Origin: Branchiostoma lanceolatum
Lineage: Eukaryota > Chordata > Leptocardii > Amphioxiformes > Branchiostomatidae
DNA length: 64,000 nucleotides
Assembly (NCBI RefSeq): GCF_035083965.1
Contig: NC_089724.1
Coordinates: 29,687,435-29,751,434 of the forward strand
Direction: 5' to 3'
The notes under the pieces: model-generated
What the model was told of the DNA's origin: nothing
Seen by the model: the letters and a program-made list of their open reading frames with translations, nothing else
The model's database searches: none
Program-made: the position numbers and the translations under genes
Shown here: piece by piece, positions 42,896 through 54,690 of the stretch
Numbering within the stretch: the first letter of the stretch is position 1
Layout of the letters: every line of letters starts with the position of its first letter

Positions 42896-44025
42896 AAGAC
42901 GAGACTAGATATTCTATTTGCCGTAAATAACTTTGTAGTTTTGGTACATAACGAAAGAGAACTTCAGTAACTTCTACCCTTGTAGTGATCAGCATGTGTG
43001 TCTTGGTTATCTCAGCTGGATAGAGAAATCATACAAAAAGTAGATTTAGCTTTTGTAGTTGATTCAACTGTAGAAATAGTTCCAGACCAGAGAAGCAATG
43101 GCCACCTGTTCCATGATCCAGTTGTCTGATTCCCGTAAAATTGAAATATAATACATGTACAATACAATAAATCATGTACTTTGCCACTCAACTGCCCTGC
43201 AACAAGAAACGAAAGTCCTGCAGTGAAAAAAGGGGAAGAAATGAAATGAATACTGGATATTGAATTGTCGGACCAATATTGCAGATTGTACAAAGAATGA
43301 TATCAGTGTGTACAAGTGTAAATATATAGCATTGGGTAATACATGTAGTTCAATATTTCTGGATCAAATTATATTTTTGAGGCTAGATTTGAAATCAGCA
43401 TGTGTCTAAACCTCTGTGTACCAAGTTTTTTTCTTTTATCTTCAAGTATAAGGAAGATATGCAAGTTGCATATTTAACTAGCGGATGCACATCTTATTAC
43501 CTCAGGAAATCAATTATTCATCATAATTCATAATTTCTGAAGCAGATATATAGATTTTATGGCCATATTTAGATTCAGCATGTTACAGAACCCATGTACG
43601 CCAAGTTGTTTCCTTGTATATTGTACGGTTACAGAGATATCGCAATCTTGCATATTTAAGATGTCCTGTGCCCATGTCCATTTTTTCCCACTTTTGGTGA
43701 TATTTTGAGATGGGAAATCTAAAGAAACGATGAAGGCAAAGCTACAAGCTTTAAGGACTTGTTAATATCATTGTAAATAAAGAGAATGCAGCTTATTTGG
43801 TGCTTCTATTGTGAATTATTACTGAGTTATGACACTTTTAAGATATTATATTTTAACGGTTTTTACGGATTCCGGAGAATTTGAGGACTAATTCTCAGAC
43901 CTTTGAATCGCCGTAACTCGCTAACGGTATGTCCGATTTTGTTGAAACAAAAAACATTCTGTTTCTTTCACAAATACCTATCAGATAACACCAAGTTTAA
44001 AAAGATATGAAGAGTTTGAAATTTT

Positions 44026-44240
44026 TGTTTTTGCACGGGTGATTCTGGAACAGTCAATTTATACACCGGGAGGGAGATTGGCAAAGTATGATGCTCTCGC
44101 AAATGTTGCCTTCCAACATGCAGTTAATATTTCGACTTGCCCAGGAGTTATTTTGGGACAGCCCACTTCTTGCATGAGGAGGAGTATGGGCGAAACATGC
44201 TGAATTTGCTCTTAAAGCAAATGACGGCCAGTCTAGTTCA
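44026..44240. repeat. Repeat unit A, copy 1
   Basis: Reads GCACGGGTGATTCTGGAACAG through GCAAATGACGGCC. It matches 44790-45000. Confidence 0.8.
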
Positions 44241-44777
44241 CGTTCTTCTTCTCCTCCTGCCAAGTCTTCAAATGGAATCTACTCCGTCATTTTTGGGCCA
44301 AACGACCTGAAATTTGGCATGTAGGTAAAGATGGCAAATACCCTTAGGTGATTTTTCATTTCTTTCGAAACAGGCCTTAAAAACATTTTTATGGAGGTTT
44401 TTTGGGGCATTTTTAGACAATTTTTATATTTTGGGCTCCTGTGCCCTGGTATTGCTAGCAAGTGACCTGAAATTCGGTACAAGGGTGCCTTGAACATGTC
44501 CCTACAGGATTTCAATCACAATTCTGGTGTACATCACTTCAGAATGCTTCATTTTGGGGACTTTTGGACCCATTTTCAGACCAAAAACAGGCCAAAAGTG
44601 GTATCCACGTTCCATGTTCTATTTGCTGCTGGCCAAGGAATCCATGTTCTATCTAAGGATCCCCGCGTTCCATTTGCTACTGGCCAAAGAACACTGTTCT
44701 ATTTAGGTCACCTGAGGTCATATTGCAGGAACACACGCAAGCCTTTGCAGTAAGAAGCTCTTGGGGTCTCGCAGAAC
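44241..44777. repeat. Repeat unit B, copy 2
   Basis: Same unit as 40850-41467 (CTTCTTCTCCTCCTGCCAAGTC to TCTCGCAGAACTTGTAG). Confidence 0.8.
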
Positions 44778-44789
44778 TTGTAGAGAGAG

Positions 44790-45000
44790 TTTTTGTACGG
44801 GTGATTTTGGAACAGTCCATTTATGCATCAGGAGGGAGATTGTCGAAGTATAATGCTCTCGCAAATGTTGCCTTTCCACATGCAGTTAATATTTCGATTT
44901 GCCCAGGTGTTATTTTGGGACAGCCCACTTCTTGCATGGGGAGGAGTATGGCTAAACATGCTGTATTTGCTCAGGGGCAAATGACGGCCTTTCTAGTTTT
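44790..45000. repeat. Repeat unit A, copy 2
   Basis: Same unit as 44026-44240, ending GGGGCAAATGACGGCC. A third, truncated B-A unit lies at about 46150-46505. Confidence 0.8.
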
Positions 45001-46790
45001 TCTTGTTTTTCTTACCCAATTGTTTTAGCTCTTCAAGAATGATATTCTAGAAGTAACCAATTTAATTCCTGTAAGTGATGTTAGAATACAAATCTCAATC
45101 TAAGAAAAAATGCAACAAGAAAAATTTGCTTGGCCCATCGACAAGAACGATTTCTTGGACACAGAATAACTTTCTTCCTGTAAGTTTAATTCTCTGTTTG
45201 AAAGAAAAACAAGAAAAAATGCCTTTTCAATATTTGGTAGTGTAGATATATTTCCGGTGGATCTTTTTGTAATTAGGTTACATATACTATTTCAATAATC
45301 TGAAGAAAAAATGAGGAGAACCAGCATTTTGCTCTAAAAATCTACACTACTCCCCATATATTCCAACAGTTTTATTGAATTATTATTTCACTTTACAATG
45401 ATATCGATTCCAAAAGCATACTGATATCATTAGAATGTTAATGATTAAGGAATATTAAAATCTATATGAAAAATAAAGAATTCATTATTAAATTTTGCAT
45501 CATAGTCTGCCACCAACACATACACATACTTATACGCTCGTCAATTTTCATCACAAAGATCTTTTCTGTTGGCTATTTTTGTTATTTCTGTTGATTTATT
45601 GTTCAATTCATCCATTAAGGATATTCTGACATGTTTTGAGTGTAAATTAGTTGTACTCATTTGTCTCATTATCATAATTTAGGCAATGTTGATTTGATTA
45701 TATGGATTAAATAAATTTTCGTCCATTTCCTAAAATGAAATAAAAGTTTTCTATCATACTGGGAATCAAGCAAAGCAGCTGCATAATGAACAAATATATG
45801 ACCTAAATTGCAAACAAATATTTCGGAAAACGGATACTTATCTTGGGTTGGTTGTAGAAGGCCAAAGTAAAAAAAAAAAGTGAAATAGCAGAAATAAAGA
45901 ATCCATGGTTTCGTATGTCATTCTCGGCGTGTTAAGACATTTTTGCAACCTTCCTGACCAAGTAGATTTCATAAGGCAATTTTTTGCCAAACATTTTTTT
46001 ATTCACACGACCGCATCAGTTTTAGGGATCCTAGAGGATGTCATCCATATAATCAAATCAGCATGGCCTTATGCGAAATGAGTTTAAAAAACACATTTAC
46101 ACTGCAATGCTACAGTTATTCGTAAAAAAATGACACTACAAAACAATTTTTATTGTTTTCCACTCCCCATACCAGAGGTATGGGTAGAGTGAAATATATT
46201 GTTTTTGTTCATCTTCTTCTTCTTCTGCTGCTAAATCTTCAAATCGATTCAACTCCGCCATTTTTAGACCAAACAACCTGAAATTGGTGCTATCCCCGTT
46301 CCATGTTCTATCTCTGAGGTTCTGCGCGTTCCATTTGCTGCTGGACAAAGAACACGTGTTCCATTCAGGTTACCTAAGGTCATGTTGTAGGAACGGCACA
46401 TTCAAACAAATGTAGCTTATTATTAGATCATTACAAAACGTCATTATTGCACGAGGAGGGAGTGAAATATGCTGTATTTGCTCATGAGCAAATGACGTCC
46501 TTTCTAGTCTTCTATTATCTTAAGTTGAAGATAGCAGTATCGACAGTTTCGGAGTGTGGTTATATGTCTTCCGGTTTGAATGTGTAATTTGTGACAGCAT
46601 GTTCGTAGTTTTATGAAGGAAGTCATGTGCCGAATATTGTCAATACTCAGATTCTGTTCTTTATCAAAGGTGGACTTGAACAGTCCTCATTTTGTTTTTA
46701 GCGGATCCACCTTTTTGAATGTAGAAGTCTTCCAAACGCTGATTGATAGAATTAGAGATTTGAGACGTAATTAATGGAAGGTTGTCACCG
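45001..46790. other. Region upstream of the first gene C exon found
   Basis: AT-rich. It holds a piece (45243-45400) related to 36250-36400 and a truncated B-A repeat (46150-46505). Gene C needs an upstream exon with a start codon and signal peptide; I could not identify it. Confidence 0.45.
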
Positions 46791-46794
46791 GCAG

Positions 46795-47238
46795 GTGGCT
46801 GGGTGGAGACCGACCCGACATGGGTGACACCGAACGAATGGGAGGACGACGACGGGGTCCGACATGTCGCCGGCTATGTTCTGGACTCCAACCTTAGAAC
46901 CGGCTGGCAACTTGCAGCTACAGAGGACATCTGGTGGCTAACCTTTGACCTGCAGACCCCCATAACACTCTCCCGAGTTCACATGTGGTACTACCACAGT
47001 TGGGATGTAACAGTGGTCCGTTCAATGTCACCAGGAAAGCGGTTTGAGACTGTAAAACAATTCCCTGCATCACATCTAGGTGGTAGCATTGTAAATCAAG
47101 TAGGGAACGAAATATATCTGAATGAAGTTGATCTGAGCGGGTTCCTCGCTACAGGACAGCTTTGGCGCCTGGAATTTACCTCTCCGGGAGTTATAGGGTC
47201 TACAACTATGGAAGTCATGGAGGTGAAGTTTTTCAAAG
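46795..47238 (+). CDS. Gene C exon: galactose-binding/discoidin-like domain
   Basis: Phase 1-1 exon of 444 bp (148 codons), acceptor CACCGGCAG, donor GTAATG. It reads YVLDSNLRTGWQLAATEDIW, then WLTFDLQTPITLSRVHMWYY, and ends MEVMEVKFFKG. The 'W.L.FDL..P..LSRV' strand pattern fits a jelly-roll F5/8C-like domain, although it is divergent and in a single exon, unlike gene B's three-exon F5/8C domains. Confidence 0.8.
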
Positions 47239-47852
47239 GTAATGGTAAATGCTTATTTTATACCTCTATAACGTAAGAGCAAAGCGCAATCACCTTACAA
47301 TGGAGGCTGCGGCATTAGCTTATCACCATGAAAGGCCACACTAAGTACAAATAACATTCTATGGCGATCCCACATCTAATGCGAGAGTTCGAAAAAAACA
47401 AGATTGGAGAAATATATCTAGAATCTTGGTTTCATCAAATTTTCCAATAGATAAACCAGCACCCATTCACAAACATTTGATGTGTAATCAATATTTGACC
47501 GCAATTATAACACATAGTTTGTGACACCGAAGCTGCTGATTATGTTCAACTTCACTGAAGGAAAGCATATTGTGTTTGCTTCTCTTCTTCTTCTTCGGTT
47601 AAAGAAACATTCTAACGCATCACAATCCCCTCTGGTGACATACTAAGACATTATGATTGCACGATAAAAATATCAACGATAATACTTGATTAAAACACGA
47701 TTTATAAAACAGCACTTCACATATGCAGTATTAACGTAGTCTCATGGGCACCGAAATGCCGCCCTAAAGTTAAAGCCCAAAAGATACGATCACTGAATGG
47801 TCTAAAATCATTGACATCTAAACCGTAGCAATATCTTGAATACATCAGAAAG

Positions 47853-47857
<5 letters not shown>

Positions 47858-47902
<45 letters not shown>
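47858..47902. repeat. (TA)n microsatellite
   Basis: Uninterrupted TA run in the first gene C intron. Confidence 0.95.
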
Positions 47903-47905
<3 letters not shown>

Positions 47906-47969
47906 AGTGTGAATAGAGTCATGTTTGTTTAGAGTTCGTTGAGCAGTTCAACAATGACATGAATGGCGC

Positions 47970-47973
47970 TTCT

Positions 47974-48005
<32 letters not shown>

Positions 48006-48465
48006 ATCTTCTTCACCTTATTCATTTTTTTCTTCTTCTTCTTCTTCGTCTTCCTCTTCTTTTTCTCCTTTTTCTTCTTCTTCTTCTTCTTCATCATCTT
48101 TATCATCTTCTTCTTCATCTTCTTCATCTTCTTCTTCATCTTCTTCATCTTCTTCTTCTTCGTCTTCCTCATCTTCTTAATCATCTTCATCTTCTTCATC
48201 CTCTTCATCTTCTTCTTTTTCTTCTTCTTCTTCATCCTCTTCATCTTCTTCTTCTTCCTCCTCATCTTCCTCTCCTTCTTCTTCTCCTTCTTCTTCTCCT
48301 TCTTCTTCTTCTCCTTCTTTTTCTTCATCTTCTTCATCTTCTTCTTCATCTTCTTCATCTTCTTCTCCTTCTTCCTCTTCCTCTTCTTCCTCTTTTTCCT
48401 CTTCTTCTTCTTCATCCTCATCTTCCTCTTCTTCCTCTTCTTCCTCTTCTCCTGCTTCTTCTTCT
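47970..48465. repeat. About 500-bp TTC (GAA) polypyrimidine tract
   Basis: Almost pure pyrimidine on the plus strand, dominated by TTC with TCC, TCA and TTT interruptions, followed by (GAT)n. It sits in the intron between the discoidin-like and first LDLa exons. Long ORFs across it encode only Ser/Leu or Lys/Arg runs and are artefacts. Confidence 0.95.
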
Positions 48466-48753
48466 GATGATGATGATGAACCAGATGAACCAGAAGGCTG
48501 TCAACATATTTCTACTGTACTGCTAAAGTAGCAGCCACCCTGTGGTGTTCATTATGTGATATAGCAACCAGCATTACAGAGCTGGTCACCATATATATAT
48601 ATATATCAATGTATTTGACTAAGAATAAACAGAGCAGTAGTTTTCAATAATAAACTGAGCAGCAGTTCTCAAGGCTGTACATAGACAATGTGAAAGTAAA
48701 CATTAGGTTTTTGCTTATTGTCGTTTTAGTATCTTATTATCATGTCTGCCCAG

Positions 48754-48864
48754 CTTGCTCCGGATTTGAGAGGACGGTCTGCACGGACGGAGACTGTGAC
48801 GTGTACGAGGTGATCTGTGACGGGATAGTCGACTGTGACGATGGGAGCGATGAATACAACTGTG
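48754..48864 (+). CDS. Gene C exon: LDLa module
   Basis: Phase 1-1, 111 bp, acceptor CTGCCCAG, donor GTAAGG. It reads CSGFERTVCTDGDCDVYEVI then CDGIVDCDDGSDEYNC. Canonical six cysteines and DGSDE calcium motif. Confidence 0.9.
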
Positions 48865-49350
48865 GTAAGGCAGAAATGGATTTAATGCTTTGGTCACAAT
48901 TGAAAGTGGGCCTGTAGGTGGTATAGCCAGTCGGTTCGGGTTTTATAAAGAAATTTCTAAAATCTAGGGACACCGGCTATCGTAGGCAAGTCACAGACAT
49001 TTTCCTAACGCTCCCGGGGTGAGTGTCGTTGAAAGCACTTGAAAAAACTGGTCCGTTTGACGATTGGTTTCCGGCAGACAATTCGGTCGTTGTGCGGAGT
49101 GATCTCTGCGGGGTCCGACAGTGTGCCGGCTGGCTCACAGCCTGATTGGGCAGCTGTCTAAGAATTTTATCCAGGACCCGGACTGATTTTAAGTTCGGGT
49201 TGAAATAAACATGGAGATCTCACGAGCTTCAAAATAGTTCGGCAGCCACAGGGAGTCCCACGAGGACCCGTAAACTACCCGACAGGGTCCCTGTTTAAAA
49301 TCATGATCAAAGAATTAGGTACTTATCATATAATCCTGGAGAGACTTTAA

Positions 49351-50277
49351 CCCTATCCAGACTGGGCTTTTTTGGTATATCTGGGACTGGGGGGGGGGGC
49401 TGATTCGGCCCCCCCCCTCATAATTTCCGAACGGTATGATGTATCATCACCAAATTTGTAGGGAGTGATATTCACGTCAAGTTTTATAATTCCCGTAATT
49501 TTGGTGACGTTATGACGTAATATGACGTAATTATGACGTCATCGATGTGATTTTATTGGCTAAATAGGGAATTCCGGTAATATCTAAAGGAATTAAACAA
49601 AACGGTTTGTATTATTCATTTTAAGGTATGCAAAGGCATACAAAGTCAATGGAAAGTACGTTGGCGTCAAAATGACGTCATTAAATGACGTCACGTGTTG
49701 TAAGCGATCCCTTGGGATCCGCCATCTTGGATCGACCATTTTGAAGTTTTCAAAAATCCTTTTTTTCCACTTATGACCCCAAAGGACACTGAAAATAGAC
49801 TAAAAATATTAATCTACATGTTTCTGATAAAGAAAATGTCAGGTATTGACGATTTTAAGGGCGAAAAAGCCTGCTGATACCTGAAATAGTGATATAGTCC
49901 GCCATCTTGGATTTTGGCTGATTACGTCATAAAATTAGCATAAATTATGAATATTAAATCAGGAAAGTTACATCTAATTACATGTAATGTTATACATGTA
50001 GGAACACTAGTGTAGTTGTGCAAGAAAACCCGAAAATATCACTGTTTTCAAAAAAATTATGATTTTTGCATAAAATGCCAGTCAGAAACCCGTTGCCATG
50101 GCAACATGAAAAAATGATAAACTTAAACCATTAGTATAAAATTGTTGCCAACAAAATTTTAGGAAAAGTCACCAAGTTTGGTTGTCCTACCATACATCGT
50201 TCGGCAGAAATACGATGTCAAAGTTGGCGCGGGCACTTTTAGCCCCCCCCCCCCCCCCCCCCAGTCTGGATAGGGTT
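49351..50277. mobile_element. MITE with CCCTATCCAGACTGGG termini
   Basis: About 930 bp with inverted termini CCCTATCCAGACTGGG and CCCAGTCTGGATAGGG. TTAA lies at 49347-49350 and again at 50278-50281, close to the end, so it may be piggyBac-type. The inner edges hold G and C homopolymer runs. It contains three TGACGTCA palindromes (49534, 49673, 49686) and CCGCCATCTTGGAT blocks. Confidence 0.7.
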
Positions 50278-51554
50278 TTAAGGTTGGCTTATCCCATAGT
50301 CGTACCAGAAGTACTTAAAAGAAGAAAAGTTTGCCGACGGCATCTTGGCCGATGGCATCAGTTCCACTGGCACCTAGATAATTTCAAAAGCAAGCTGGCA
50401 TCTCCACATGACTTATCACAATATAAGGACACGTTTTTTTGGCGACGCCTCAGGGGCGGAGCCTATTGTATAGTACTGCTTTCGGTTTGCCAAATATTCT
50501 AGGATTTCCGCGAACGCATTCCCTAGGGAATTAGTTTTTGGCAACGCCTTGCAGGTATGGCCTTTTCTATAGCAAGGACGAATGCCACTGCGTACGGCAT
50601 AGAAAATGCGCTAGTTATAGTATACACTTTTACAGCTGTTTATCGATGTTTGAAATAAACTTTCTGGATGTTGCAATATATACCTATACATCACAGCTGT
50701 TCCTCAATGTCTTAAACGTTTTTGGTTTTTGTTATCATGAATGACATGCTTAGACTGGCTCTTCTTTTATTGTCATGAGAAAGTTTGATTTTGAAAGGTA
50801 AATAAGTCACAGCTTTAAAGAAGATGTCCGGATTTTTGCAAAAAGCAGCAACAACAATATGTCACTGCTTTTGATTGATTTTTCTTAGAAGCTTTGCTTC
50901 ATTCAATAGAAAAATTAAATGCTTGACATGTTACCAACGCATAATTCGAGTTATTTTAGCTGCATCTTTGAAGCTTCGAAAGACTAACATAGTAAGGATA
51001 AAGAAAGGACACAGAGACAAGGCTTTCCGTACACTTGGCACAGGAGACTTTAAAGACGGACTGACTATGACTACGTTATACTGGCTATGCTGACATCAGT
51101 TTCCGTATCTTCTTGCAAGTTGGTGAGAGCGTGCAATCGTATCACAGCTTTCATGCACACTGATTATTACAATATTCGTTTGGGGTTTTCAATTGAATTT
51201 TTGTACATCCACCCCTAGCCTGTGTTTACAGAAGCTCTCCCTGGGGGAGGTTAATGACCCCCTCTTGGGAGCGGTATCGTCGGGCCGGCCGCTAGGAGCG
51301 CGAAGTAGTCAGGCTACATCCACCCCAGGTTTGTTTAGAACCGTCATCGGCCAGGTTAATAGCCTTGTGTACGATTTTGATATGCATATACAATAGATTA
51401 CTACTATATACACACAATATAAATAATGAAATAGACAATATATTAGTATATCCGTGGAATAAACATGTTCAAGTCAGTCCGTAATATTTATTTCTAACTG
51501 GCGTCAGGTTTTGTCTCGCTGTAGCAACGGTTGTAGCAACGCAATCTATTGGCT

Positions 51555-51869
51555 TCACATCGTGGCTCCGCTACAGATCTGGTTCTTTCTCGTTCCCTTC
51601 TTTTTGTCGACGACGCTTGTTGTGTGGCTCCCCTCGCGATCGGTCCCGACGTTACGGACGCACGCACGGACGTCTGTTATGGATTCCCCTAGGGATGCAG
51701 CTCGTCTCACCGACATCCAGTAGAAGGTCTTGATCTGCCGACCTCCCCTACAGCGGTATCTCTGTGTAGAATGTGGCAGGAACATCTCGTCGTCATCGCT
51801 CTCGTCCCGTAAGCTAGGTCGGCCTGTGCAAGTATAAAGACGGAAACAGTCGGTGGAGCTGGCGACCAC
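51555..51869 (-). CDS. Hypothetical ORF (weak)
   Basis: 104 codons, CpG-rich, with a mixed hydrophilic composition (DESDDDEMFLPHSTQRYRC) unlike repeat-driven ORFs nearby. No start context or splice evidence decides it. No family recognised. Confidence 0.2.
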   Translation of the reverse strand: MVASSTDCFRLYTCTGRPSLRDESDDDEMFLPHSTQRYRCRGGRQIKTFYWMSVRRAASLGESITDVRACVRNVGTDREGSHTTSVVDKKKGTRKNQICSGATM

Positions 51870-52979
51870 AGCGGTTTGATCTGATTTCTATCTACCAAAA
51901 TCAGTTAACAAACTGTTTAAAAGAAGCTATGGCAGCCATCCTTAGTATCCCTACAAATATTCCATTGTGTGAAACCGGCAAATTATGAAATCTTTAAAAC
52001 TCTATCGGCTCTTATATGCTTATGAAATCACAATAATGGACTATTCCAAAATTACCCAAATAAATTTTCATCGTCGTTGTTCGGCTGCATGTGTTTTACG
52101 TGAACTAAGTCGCCATTTAGATGGTCGTCACAGCACTTATGTTGCAGAATCTTACATGTGCATTCAGGAGCTGCTGTAGAAAAAAAAAACAGCGAACAAA
52201 GATTAATATTGCAATACTTTGCAATTCTTTTGTCTTTATTGCCTAAACATACCAAACAGAAAACACTGTAGAACACCGTGTAACCAACCAGTTCCTAGAA
52301 ATTTTCTTCCATGACAACCATATTCAACATGTAAACATGTATGGATGTCTATCAGTTTTATCTAGATAAAATTTCTACGTTGCGTTGTTGAACTCTACAC
52401 TTGAAAGCATCTCCAATACAAAGGCTAGACACGTCCTTTATATTGAACATGTTTAAATTAATTTGTCTGCTAGAAGTTTCTCGTTATACGTGATCTTATC
52501 CACTTACACAAATAAATAAACAATATTTCTGCAACTTCAAAAAATCAATGCACATCCACTATCCATGGGTTACTGAACTGTTGCCATATTAGGATATTTG
52601 TGTCGGCTGAGATATAAACAGGATATCTATGAATCTGTAAGTTTGCAAGAAATATCTCAATGTCGAAAAGATCAAGACAGTCATCACCTCTCTTTTAAAT
52701 CGTATTAGAAGTTTGCACAAATTAAACGACAGGCGAAGAAACCATTTCTTGGCAGGTAAAATCTAACACGGTAAAATTCAAACGAATTATAATTAGGTAT
52801 ATGGTGGACAAAGGGTGCTACCAAATCAGTTTTTCACTACGCAGTGTGCAAGGCATTTAGAAGGCATGTCATTTGTAACCACTGTGTTCGAAAATAGAAT
52901 TAATGTAGACTGTTATTACTCCACGAAATAACGGGGTGATCAAACACAGAAACGGAGTCTATGTGTGTACAGAAACATA

Positions 52980-53270
52980 TGCGCCGTGCAAAAGGTTGAG
53001 ACCTAAAATTGTACTGACCTTTTGACCGCTGTCTTCGCTGTCGGTCTGTCCTGGACAGCTCTTTGTCGAAAAGGTGTGGGCCGTTTACTGGCCTTTTCCT
53101 CGGCTTCATACGGCTGGTGGTCGATATTAAGTCCACGGATGCCGCAGGTGCCCGCCTTTTCTTCTCATCTTTGCTATCTTGAGAAGTGCCGAGCCACTAG
53201 GCCTTCCCCTTTTTGTTCTTGGTGGCCTGGTTTTCGGAATCAAACCCAGAGTGACGATGGATTTTGAACA
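52980..53270 (-). pseudogene. Decayed basic ORF with AT-hook-like motif (weak)
   Basis: Two frames together read RTKRGRPSGSALLKIAKM and then STTSRMKPRKRPVNGPHLFD ... RTDRQRRQRSK. KRGRPSG resembles an AT-hook. A frameshift between them suggests a decayed nuclear or transposon protein. Confidence 0.3.
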
Positions 53271-53368
53271 ATGGATCAAACTTCACAATGGCCACATGGC
53301 ATCCTAAAAGCTTGATTAATTGGTCAACCGCCGTCGGCTCTGCCCTGTTGCGTGCTGCTGGTCAGCGG

Positions 53369-53520
53369 TTGGTTACGCCCTGCTGTGAGTTACGCCCCGC
53401 TGTCGGCAGTTGGTTGCGCCCTGCTGTGAGTTACGCCCCGCTGCCGGCGATTGGTTGCACTCTGCTGTGAGTTACGCCCCGCTGTGGCCGATTGGTTGCG
53501 CCCTGCTGTGGGCGGTCTAG
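53369..53520. repeat. 41-bp minisatellite
   Basis: TTGGTT starts at 53369, 53410, 53451 and 53492, an exact 41-bp period. The unit includes GCCCTGCTGTGAGTTACGCC. About 3.6 units. Confidence 0.92.
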
Positions 53521-53869
53521 AAAGTCCCGCCCTAATACTAGTATCCCACCTGGATGCCAGATGGTAATACACACAAAGACCGAGAGAGAAACACATGTTC
53601 CGCTTTCAAACCAAAGGTCTAACTGAGGGGATTTGTAATAAAAGAATCATTGCAATCCGCTGACATGTTGTCATGTCCTGGAGCTAGCTCAGTAGCTGGC
53701 CTGTTCAGGTCCTGAAAGAATTCTGGCATCCAGGCTATATAGGAATGTTTTCTTTTTGCATACCCCAACCGGTTTTTGTTGTGTTTCTAATGCCGTGTAG
53801 TAAGTGTGTGTCTGTGTTCTTCCACATACTAGTTCATATTCTGGCAAACATAACTCATGACATGCAAGA

Positions 53870-54185
53870 AGCTACGGATAAAGCACGTTGAAATTATTAA
53901 CCTTTCTCCACAATCTCTCTGTTGATGTTGGTAAGCTAAGATCATATAGACATCTCAAATCTGTGTGCGCCATGGAGTATTATCTACAAAGCAAAGACTT
54001 AGACATAAAATCATCTATATATAAACGCAGAGTAAGCGCATATACATATGAAGTAGAAAGAGGTAGATACAGACGGTTACCTGTTAACGAGAGAATATGT
54101 GAACAATGCACAGGAAAAGCGGTGGAAGATGAAATGCACTTTATTTGCCATTTGTTATTTCTTCCGTGAACGTTTCTGCTTCTTT
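53870..54185 (+). pseudogene. Fragment of a related LINE C-terminus
   Basis: Reads LRSYRHLKSVCAMEYYL ... SAYTYEVERGRYRRLP ... CEQCTGKAVEDEMHFICH. This is clearly homologous to the C-terminal ORF at 39295-39990 but from a diverged element. It lies in a gene C intron. Confidence 0.8.
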
Positions 54186-54654
54186 TATTGCGTTCTGTTG
54201 GTATGTGGTCTTACAAACAGGTAGCACACGGAGGATTTCAGGCCGCAACAGCCAAAAGATATTCTGGTGCGGAAACAGTAAAACTTCAGAAAAGTGTTAT
54301 GGAATTCGTTCATAGCAGAGGCACAGAAAAGTTCTTTACTACAGAGCACTGTGCATGTTTTGATAGACAAGTTCTGTAACCAAGAACTTTTAAGAGGGCA
54401 ATGTCATAATTGGTTTCCGTAATGAGAGTTGGACTTAAAAACGCACATGTAGTGAATAGATAGCAAATATAGAAAATATTTTATCCTCCTATGGAACTAA
54501 AGTTGAGTGCGCACATGTGCTTGTACGCGAAAGTTTGTACATATCCCTCCGCCGCTGGAGTCAGCTGTATTAAATGCAGTGCTATTAGTATACCATTGAA
54601 TAAATGACAGAAAAATAAACGTCACCGAGAATGTTATGCTTTGGGTAGCCTTTA

Positions 54655-54690
54655 TACGTATGTATGTATGTATGTGTGTATGTATGTGTT
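54655..54690. repeat. (TATG)n microsatellite
   Basis: TATG/TGTG run directly followed by 'GTGAACAGCATACTTGG', a phrase echoed after the microsatellites at 55700 and 55908. Confidence 0.85.

Larger units (their letters stand above)
41468..44025. mobile_element. About 2.5-kb insert splitting repeat units B and A
   Basis: In the downstream copy, unit B (ending CTTGTAG) is joined directly to unit A (TTTTTGTACGGGTGATT). Here the two are separated by this segment. It contains GC-rich, CpG-bearing stretches at about 41640-41770 and 42085-42170, a 22-bp perfect palindrome at 41998-42019 and exon-like sequences. No transposase is recognised and the mobile nature is inferred. Confidence 0.5.

Noticed and set aside
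44026..45000. LTR retrotransposon (direct repeats of about 215 bp flanking 540 bp)
   Set aside because: The inner part is itself a repeat unit (B) and occurs again with the same neighbours, which fits tandem duplication of a B-A unit. No TG...CA ends, primer-binding site or gag/pol ORF.
47948..48526. Long Ser/Leu-rich and Lys-rich ORFs on both strands
   Set aside because: They are translations of the TTC/GAA tract, with no sequence complexity.
48690..48753. Apparent signal peptide (VKVNIRFLLIVVLVSYY) in frame with the LDLa exon of gene C
   Set aside because: It starts with GTG, not ATG, and lies in the T-rich tract before a good CAG acceptor at 48751-48753. It reads as intron polypyrimidine sequence. 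The upstream discoidin-like exon splices in the right phase.
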